Shown here piece after piece: positions 58,723 to 64,000 of a stretch of 64,000 nt of DNA (positions within the stretch are counted from its first letter, which is position 1; the number at the start of each line of letters is the position of its first letter). Under the pieces are notes generated by a model that made no database searches, was not told the DNA's origin, and saw only the letters and a program-made list of their open reading frames with translations. The translations under genes were made by a program, and so were the position numbers. The DNA is taken from the NCBI RefSeq assembly GCF_000371965.1, contig NZ_AQUO01000002.1, positions 760,001 through 824,000 on the forward strand, read 5' to 3'. Source of the stretch: Paracoccus sp. N5. Lineage in GTDB: Bacteria; Pseudomonadota; Alphaproteobacteria; Rhodobacterales; Rhodobacteraceae.

Positions 58723-60315
58723 TCAGGCGCTTGCCGGGGCGGCAAGCGCGCCGGCCAGCGCCCGCTCGATCAGGGCGCGGGTTTCCGCGACGCCGTAAAG
58801 CGCGATGAAGCCGCCGAAGCGCGGCCCCTGGTCGGCGCCCAGCAGCACCTGGTAGAGCGCCTGGAACCAGTCCTTCATCGGCTCGAACCCGTGCTCGCGG
58901 CCGATGGCGAAGACCATGGTCTGCAGCGCCTCGGCATCGGCGGGCTGCTCCCAGGCCGCCAGCCGGCCGGCCAGGTCCTCCAGCGCCCGGCGCTCGACCT
59001 CGGAAGGCTGGCGGAACACCCGCGTCGGCGCCACGAAATCGTTGAAGTAACGCACGGCGAATTCCGCCGCCGCATCCAGCGTCGGATTGGTCTCGGGGCT
59101 GGCCTCGGGCGCATAGCGGCGGATGAAGCCCCACAGCCCCGACTTGTCCTTGGCCCCGGCGACCGAGGCGAGGTTCAAGAGCATCTGGAACGGCACCACC
59201 ATGTCGCTGGCCGGCACATTGCCGCCATGGATGTGCCAGACCGGGTTCGCCAGCTGCTGCTCGGGCGTCTGGTCGGGCCAGGCGCGCAGCTGCTGGTGGT
59301 ATTCGTCCACCGCCTTGGGGATGACGTCGAAATACATCCGCTTGGCGGTCTTGGGCTTCTGGAACATGAAATAGCTCAGGCTCTCGGTCGCCGCATAGGT
59401 CAGCCATTCGTCGATCGACAGGCCGTTGCCCTTGGACTTGCTGATCTTCTGGCCGTGCTGGTCCAGGAACAGCTCATAGGTGAAATGCTCGGGCGGCCGC
59501 CCGCCCAGGATCTTGCAGATGCCGTCATAGATCGGCGTATTGGTGGAATGGTCCTTGCCATACATCTCGAAATCCACGTCCAGCGCCGCCCAGCGGGCGC
59601 CGAAATCCGGCTTCCATTGCAGCTTCACATGGCCGCCGGTGACCGGCAGGGTCAGCTCCTGCCCGTCCTCGTCGTCGAAGGTCACGGTGCCGGCCTTGGC
59701 ATCGACATGCTTGATCGGCACGTAAAGCACCTTGCCGGTCTTGGGGCTGATCGGCAGGAAGCAGGAATAGGTCTGCTGGCGCTCCTCGCGCAGGGACGCC
59801 AGCATGACCTCCATGATGGCGTCGTATTTCTCGGCCGCCTTCAGCAGCGTGGCGTCGAACTGGCCCGACTTGTAGAATTCGGTCGCGCTGATGAATTCAT
59901 ATTCGAAGCCGAAGGTGTCGAGGAACCGGCGCAGCATGGCGTTGTTATGGCCGCCGAAACTGTCGTATTCGCCGAACGGGTCCGGCACGGTGGTCAGCGG
60001 CTCCTGCAGGTGCTGGCGCAGCATCTCCTGCTGCGGCACGTTCTCGGGCACCTTGCGCATGCCGTCCATGTCGTCCGAGAAACAGAACAGCCGCGTCGGG
60101 ATGTCCGAGATCATCTCGAAGGCCCGGCGGATCATCGTGGTGCGCGCCACCTCGCCGAAGGTGCCGATATGCGGCAGGCCCGAGGGGCCGTAGCCGGTCT
60201 CGAACAGCACATAGCCCTTGTCCGGGTCCTTCTTCTCATAGCGTTTCAGCACGCGGCGGGCCTCCTCGAAGGGCCAGGCCTTGGATTTCATCGCGGCATC
60301 ACGCAGGGCGGTCAT
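58723..60315 (-). CDS. lysS: Class I lysyl-tRNA synthetase
   Basis: A 530-residue synthetase charging tRNA-Lys. The class I signatures are HIGTFGE near residue 48 (in SGLPHIGTFGEVARTTMIRR) and KISKSKGNGLSIDEWL near residue 289. The alpha-helix-cage C-terminal domain matches archaeal/alphaproteobacterial LysK-type enzymes, not the class II LysRS of most bacteria. The ATG at 60315 has CCGGAGA upstream; an in-frame extension is not supported. It diverges from the TerB-like gene. Confidence 0.94.
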   Translation of the reverse strand: MTALRDAAMKSKAWPFEEARRVLKRYEKKDPDKGYVLFETGYGPSGLPHIGTFGEVARTTMIRRAFEMISDIPTRLFCFSDDMDGMRKVPENVPQQEMLRQHLQEPLTTVPDPFGEYDSFGGHNNAMLRRFLDTFGFEYEFISATEFYKSGQFDATLLKAAEKYDAIMEVMLASLREERQQTYSCFLPISPKTGKVLYVPIKHVDAKAGTVTFDDEDGQELTLPVTGGHVKLQWKPDFGARWAALDVDFEMYGKDHSTNTPIYDGICKILGGRPPEHFTYELFLDQHGQKISKSKGNGLSIDEWLTYAATESLSYFMFQKPKTAKRMYFDVIPKAVDEYHQQLRAWPDQTPEQQLANPVWHIHGGNVPASDMVVPFQMLLNLASVAGAKDKSGLWGFIRRYAPEASPETNPTLDAAAEFAVRYFNDFVAPTRVFRQPSEVERRALEDLAGRLAAWEQPADAEALQTMVFAIGREHGFEPMKDWFQALYQVLLGADQGPRFGGFIALYGVAETRALIERALAGALAAPASA

Positions 60316-60403
60316 GGTCGGGTCTCCGGTGGCTAAGGCTTCCCCCGTATTGAAACGGGCCGGAATGGTCAATAATTTCGCCGGGCAGCCACGGAGATTT
60401 GCC

Positions 60404-60826
60404 ATGACCGACAATGTTCCCTCGTTCTCGCCCTGCGACGCGCTGGTCGCGGTGATGGTGGGGGTCTCGGCCTCGGACCAGAACCCGCGCACCGCCGAGC
60501 TTCTCGCCATCGAGCGGGCGGTGAACCATACGCCGGTCTTCGCCAATTACGACATCGACCGCATCCGCGCCGTATCGCAGACCGTGCTGAGCCTGTTCGA
60601 GGAAGAGGACGGGCTGGACGCGCTCTTCGGCCTGGTGCGCGAGGCGCTGCCGCAGAAGATGTTCGACACCGCCTATGTGCTGGCCTGCGACGTGGCGGCA
60701 TCCGACGGCCGGCTGGGCGAGATCGAGGCCGAGATGCTAGCCGAGATCCGCGACCAGCTGGAAATCGACCGGCTGCATGCCGGCGCCATCGAGCTGGCGG
60801 CCCGGGCGCGGCATCGCCTTTTGTGA
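60404..60826 (+). CDS. TerB-family (tellurite-resistance-like) protein
   Basis: A 140-residue helical cytoplasmic protein. DALVAVMVGVSASDQNPRTA begins the domain; ACDVAASDGRLGEIEAEMLA repeats the metal-binding helix pair with conserved Asp/Glu. TerB proteins occur in metal or phage stress systems, but stand-alone copies have no known function. ACGGAG precedes the ATG at 60404. It is monocistronic, convergent with dacB. Confidence 0.75.
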   Translation: MTDNVPSFSPCDALVAVMVGVSASDQNPRTAELLAIERAVNHTPVFANYDIDRIRAVSQTVLSLFEEEDGLDALFGLVREALPQKMFDTAYVLACDVAASDGRLGEIEAEMLAEIRDQLEIDRLHAGAIELAARARHRLL

Positions 60827-60878
60827 CGCGCCCCGGCCGGCGGCGCGGTCGGCATGGGTATTTGCAGAACGAAGAAGA

Positions 60879-62267
60879 TCAGGCGCCGGCGCACCAATGC
60901 TCGATCAGCGCCTGTTGCAGGCGCTTGGCGCGCCTGGTCCAGGCCATGACGCCCTCGGGCAGCTCCTGGCCCTGGGTGGCGGCGCGGCGCGCCTCGTCGC
61001 CGGTCAGGATGGCGAAGGCCAGTTCGCGCCCGCCCGTGCGCTGCGCATAGCCGGCAAGGTTCGAGACGAAGTTCAGCGTGCCGGTCTTGGCCGCGATGGC
61101 GATGTCGCCGGGCTGCTTCCTGCCCTTGGCGTCGCGCAGCGGGATCGGCTTCATCAGCGGCTTGAGCCCGCCCGCGGCGCCGGGGCCGGCGACCAGCCGG
61201 GCCATGGTCCGCGCCGTGACCCGGTTCCGGGGCGACAGGCCGGAATGGTCGTGGAAGCTGAAGCCGGTCTCGATTCCCTGCCCGCGCAGCCAGTCCGCCA
61301 TGGCGGCGGCCGAGGCCGGGATGTCGCCGGCGCCGCTGGCGGCCAGGCCGATGGTCTCGGCGGTCAGGTTGGTCGAATATTCCATCATGTCGTGGATGAT
61401 GTCCTGCAGCGGCTGGCTCTCGTGCCGGGCGATCTCGGCGCCCTCGGGCAGAAGCTCGATGACCTCGGGCGTGGGCAGCACCAGCCCGCGGGCCCGGCAC
61501 AGGGTCTGGAACACGTCGCCGGCGTAAAGCTCGGGCCGGCGCACCGGCAGCCAGCGGCTGCCCGACTTGCCAAGGCTGGCGCGGGCGATGGTCCAGCTTT
61601 CCAACTTGCCGGATTCATAGGTAAAGAGCGGCAGCCTGCGCTCGACCGCCGCGATCGAGGCGGTATAGGCACGCGGCGACAGCCGTCGTCCCCGCGCCTG
61701 CAACGACAGCCGATAGCCCTTGTCGCCGCGCCGCCAGTCCAGATGCACGCGGTTGAAATTCAGGATCATCCCCGAAACCGAGGGGTTGTAGGGCAGATGC
61801 GCGTCCTGAGCCGGGTCCAGCCGGTCGATGCGCGGCAGCGCCCCGCCCCAGACCGCGAAATGCTGCGGCGCGCCGCGTCCCGCCGCCTGTTCGGCGGCGA
61901 CGGTGGCGACGGCGAGCTCGTCCAGCGCGTCGGTGTCCAGAACCGGGTCGCCGCCGCCGGCCAGGATCAGCATCTCGCCCGCGCGGATCACGCGGGTGGC
62001 GAAGCGATGCGCCGGTCCCAGCCGGTCCAGCGCGTAAAGCGCGGTGACCGATTTCAGCGTGCTGGCCGGGGCCATCGCCAGGTCGGCCTGCCGCTCGGCC
62101 AGCAGCGCGCCGGTCGCGGTGTCGATCACCGCGAAACCGACTGCGCCGCCCAGCTCCGCACCGGCGATCAGCGCCTCGACGGGGTCGGCGGCGGCTTGCG
62201 CCAGACGCGGCGCCAGCGCCACCAGGCCGAGCCCGGCCAGGACCTGGCGCCTGAGCAATGCGGTCAT
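60879..62267 (-). CDS. dacB: D-alanyl-D-alanine carboxypeptidase/endopeptidase (PBP4, peptidase S13)
   Basis: A 462-residue periplasmic penicillin-binding protein. N-terminal export signal with twin Arg (LLRRQVLAGLGLVALAPRLA). Catalytic SxxK in APASTLKSVTAL near residue 67, SxN in EYSTNLTAETIG near 296, and KTG in AAKTGTLNFVSN near 392. It trims or cleaves peptidoglycan peptides. Its start overlaps the nadD stop (ATGA at 62264-62267). Confidence 0.92.
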   Translation of the reverse strand: MTALLRRQVLAGLGLVALAPRLAQAAADPVEALIAGAELGGAVGFAVIDTATGALLAERQADLAMAPASTLKSVTALYALDRLGPAHRFATRVIRAGEMLILAGGGDPVLDTDALDELAVATVAAEQAAGRGAPQHFAVWGGALPRIDRLDPAQDAHLPYNPSVSGMILNFNRVHLDWRRGDKGYRLSLQARGRRLSPRAYTASIAAVERRLPLFTYESGKLESWTIARASLGKSGSRWLPVRRPELYAGDVFQTLCRARGLVLPTPEVIELLPEGAEIARHESQPLQDIIHDMMEYSTNLTAETIGLAASGAGDIPASAAAMADWLRGQGIETGFSFHDHSGLSPRNRVTARTMARLVAGPGAAGGLKPLMKPIPLRDAKGRKQPGDIAIAAKTGTLNFVSNLAGYAQRTGGRELAFAILTGDEARRAATQGQELPEGVMAWTRRAKRLQQALIEHWCAGA

Positions 62268-62869
62268 GCGGCCTCCTTGCGTTTGCTGGCCCGGATCGCC
62301 GAAGAGCTGAGCTTGCTCAGCGGCACGTTGATCATCGCCCAGGCCGGCGGGGCGGCATCGGCCAGGTGGCGCGCCTGGTCCTCGGGCAGGCGCGCGCGCC
62401 ACAGCATCCGCGCCGCGCGCGAGAACCGCGCCGGCATGCGCCAGCCCGGCCGGGCGATCACCCCGATCGGAACCCGCGCGGCGATGTCCTGCCACTGGTC
62501 CCAGCGGTCGAATTGCGCCAGGTTGTCGGCACCCATCAGCCAGACGAAGCGCACGCCCGGATAAAGCCGCTGCAGGCCCGCGATGGTGTCCCGCGTCATG
62601 CGGGTGCCGAGCCGCGCCTCGATGTCGGTGATCTCGACCCGCGGATGGGCCATGATGCCCCGCGCCGCCGCGATGCGGTGCGCGAGCGGCGCCGGGCCAT
62701 GGGCCTTCAGCGGATTGCCGGGACTGACCAGCCACCAGATCCGGTCGAGACCGAAGCGGCGCAGCGCCGCCTCGGTGATATGAACATGCCCCTCATGCGC
62801 CGGGTCGAAGGATCCGCCCAGAAGGCCGATCCGCATGCCGGCGCGCGCGAGGGGCAGTCCGGCCCGCAT
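62264..62869 (-). CDS. nadD: NadD, nicotinate-nucleotide adenylyltransferase
   Basis: A 201-residue nucleotidyltransferase for NAD synthesis. RIGLLGGSFDPAHEGHVHI holds the GSFDP and the HxGH-type nucleotide site; FVWLMGADNLAQFDRWDQW and SKLSSSAIRASKR (the ISSTxIR motif variant) follow. The start at 62869 overlaps the fhs stop by ATGA; ATG 62836, nearer the core, is the alternative. It links fhs, nadD and dacB in one operon. Confidence 0.93.
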   Translation of the reverse strand: MRAGLPLARAGMRIGLLGGSFDPAHEGHVHITEAALRRFGLDRIWWLVSPGNPLKAHGPAPLAHRIAAARGIMAHPRVEITDIEARLGTRMTRDTIAGLQRLYPGVRFVWLMGADNLAQFDRWDQWQDIAARVPIGVIARPGWRMPARFSRAARMLWRARLPEDQARHLADAAPPAWAMINVPLSKLSSSAIRASKRKEAA

Positions 62870-64000
62870 CAGAACAGACCCTGCACCTGGCGCTGGGCAT
62901 CAAGGCCGATGCGCAGCGCCGCCGGCTCGCGCGGCAGGCCGGGCATGGTCATGATGTCGCCGCAGATCGCCACGACGAAGCCCGCGCCGGCCGCCAGCCG
63001 CACCTCGCGCACCGGGATGGTAAAGCCCTCGGGCGCGCCGAGCGCCGTCGGATCGGCGGAAAAGGAATATTGCGTCTTGGCCATGCAGACCGGCAGATGG
63101 CCATGGCCGGCCGCCTGCCATTCGCTCAGCCGTTCCAGGATATGCGGCAGGAACTCGACCGCCTCGGCGCGATAGATGCGCTTGCAGACGGTCTCGATCT
63201 TGTCGCGAAGGGCCATGGCGTCGGGATAGAGCGGCGCGAAATCGGCGCCGGCCTCGGCCATCTCGACCACGGCGCGGGCCAGCTCCTCGGCGCCGGCGCC
63301 GCCCTCGGCCCAATGCTTGCAGAGCACCGCCCGCACGCCATGCTCGGCGCAATAATCCTGCAGCGCGGCGACCTCGGCCCCGGTGTCGGTGGTGAAGTGG
63401 TTGATCGCCACCACCACCGGCAGGCCGTAGCCGCGCAGGTTCTCGATATGGCGACCAAGGTTCGCGCAGCCGTCGCGCAGCGCCGCGACGTTTTCGGCCC
63501 CGAGCTCGGCGCGGGTGACGCCGCCGTTCATCTTCAGCGCCCGCACCGTCGCGACCAGCACCACCGCCTCGGGCTCCAGCCCGGCCAGCCGGCACTTGAT
63601 GTCAAGGAACTTCTCGGCCCCCAGATCGGCGCCGAAGCCGGCCTCGGTCACCACGTAATCCGACAGCGCCAGCGCCGTGCGGGTGGCCATGACCGAATTG
63701 CAGCCATGGGCGATATTGGCAAAGGGGCCGCCATGGACCAGCGCCGGATTGTTTTCCAGCGTCTGCACCAGGTTCGGTTGCAGCGCGTCGCGCAGCAGCA
63801 CCGTCATGGCGCCGTCGGCGCCGATGTCGCGGGCGGTGATCGGCTGGCGCTCGATGGTATAGCCGATGACGATGCGGCCCAGCCTGTCCTGCAGATCCTC
63901 GAGATCGCGCGAAAGGCACAGGATCGCCATCACCTCCGAGGCCACGGTGATGTCGAAGCCGGTCTCGCGCGGATAGCCGTTGGCCGGGCCGCCAAGCGCG
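62869..64000 (-). CDS. fhs: Formate-tetrahydrofolate ligase (second copy), 5' part outside window
   Basis: About 377 C-terminal residues are present; the gene extends past the right edge. Family stretches GGPFANIAHGCNSVMATRTA, TEAGFGADLGAEKF, ALKMNGGV and CGDIMTMPGLPREPAA are intact. Compared with the copy at 29096-30772 it is clearly diverged (for example LALSDYVVTEAG versus LKLADYVVTEAG, and different text in the middle region), so this is an old duplication or a separately acquired paralogue. It is coupled by ATGA to nadD. Confidence 0.94.
   Translation of the reverse strand, partial: ALGGPANGYPRETGFDITVASEVMAILCLSRDLEDLQDRLGRIVIGYTIERQPITARDIGADGAMTVLLRDALQPNLVQTLENNPALVHGGPFANIAHGCNSVMATRTALALSDYVVTEAGFGADLGAEKFLDIKCRLAGLEPEAVVLVATVRALKMNGGVTRAELGAENVAALRDGCANLGRHIENLRGYGLPVVVAINHFTTDTGAEVAALQDYCAEHGVRAVLCKHWAEGGAGAEELARAVVEMAEAGADFAPLYPDAMALRDKIETVCKRIYRAEAVEFLPHILERLSEWQAAGHGHLPVCMAKTQYSFSADPTALGAPEGFTIPVREVRLAAGAGFVVAICGDIMTMPGLPREPAALRIGLDAQRQVQGLF

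Noticed and set aside
1..64000. CRISPR arrays, rRNA and tRNA genes
   Set aside because: No regularly spaced repeats, conserved rRNA stretches or cloverleaf sequences were seen in any gap; a covariance-model scan was not possible here.

Overview
The window is high-GC DNA with the gene content of an alphaproteobacterium of the Rhodobacteraceae, most likely Paracoccus or a close relative. Pointers to this are the matRCAB malonate genes, the flagellin-flaF-flbT order with a CheL-type rod-binding protein, a malyl-CoA lyase beside formate-tetrahydrofolate ligase, and a perfect CtrA box. Genus-level assignment is an inference. No rRNA, tRNA or CRISPR array was seen.

Layout. (1) 1-9844: an erythritol-type polyol locus. 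eryB (cut by the window edge) and eryA run leftward. A divergent operon holds a DUF2291 protein, a ribose/erythritol-class ABC transporter (ATPase, permease, binding protein), and a second FGGY kinase plus a second GlpD-like dehydrogenase, so there are two kinase/dehydrogenase pairs around one importer. (2) 9888-11706: a DUF4186 gene and a complete 1265-bp IS3-family element with 3-bp target duplication that splits a 32-residue ORF. (3) 11724-16828: late flagellar genes (flgD, fliK, rod-binding protein, FlgN-like protein, flagellin, flaF, flbT, DUF1217), parts of which are visibly less GC-rich than their surroundings. (4) 17024-22121: malonate use, with synthetase (matB), decarboxylase (matA), carrier (matC) and divergent GntR regulator (matR). 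(5) 22118-28457: an IS481 transposase remnant, a cyanide-insensitive-type cytochrome bd oxidase with a DUF2474 mini-protein, decayed DNA including a molybdopterin-oxidoreductase tail, and a Zn/Cd/Pb-exporting P-type ATPase with a textbook MerR-type promoter.

(6) 28458-39894: a one-carbon/glyoxylate region. fhs, folD and malyl-CoA lyase are followed by the stump of glycerate kinase and a frameshifted tail of pntB. Then come two NtrC-like response regulators, one sensor kinase and an oxalate/formate-type MFS transporter. A dyad motif, GGACA-N3-TGTCC, occurs four times between the regulators and the transporter and three times in weaker form upstream of fhs, which suggests that the two-component system controls both units. 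Both regulators lack an intact GAFTGA loop. (7) 40039-42776: DyP peroxidase carrying an encapsulin-targeting tail, its encapsulin shell, and a bestrophin-like channel in one tight run. (8) 42789-50044: a DUF2147 protein, hisA-hisF-hisE, an MgtC-family protein, TRAP transporter membrane subunits without a binding protein, and the cobalamin nucleotide-loop genes cobS, cobT and cobU.

(9) 50189-56249: an oligopeptide-type ABC transporter (five genes) and a flavin-binding oxidoreductase-like protein. (10) 56289-58671: a 764-residue beta-helix protein behind a perfect CtrA site, possibly a gene-transfer-agent head spike. (11) 58723-64000: class I lysyl-tRNA synthetase, a TerB-like protein, a PBP4-type carboxypeptidase, nadD, and a second formate-tetrahydrofolate ligase running off the right edge. 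Decay is concentrated at 22.1-26.2 kb and 32.8-33.1 kb, where fragments of four unrelated genes remain.
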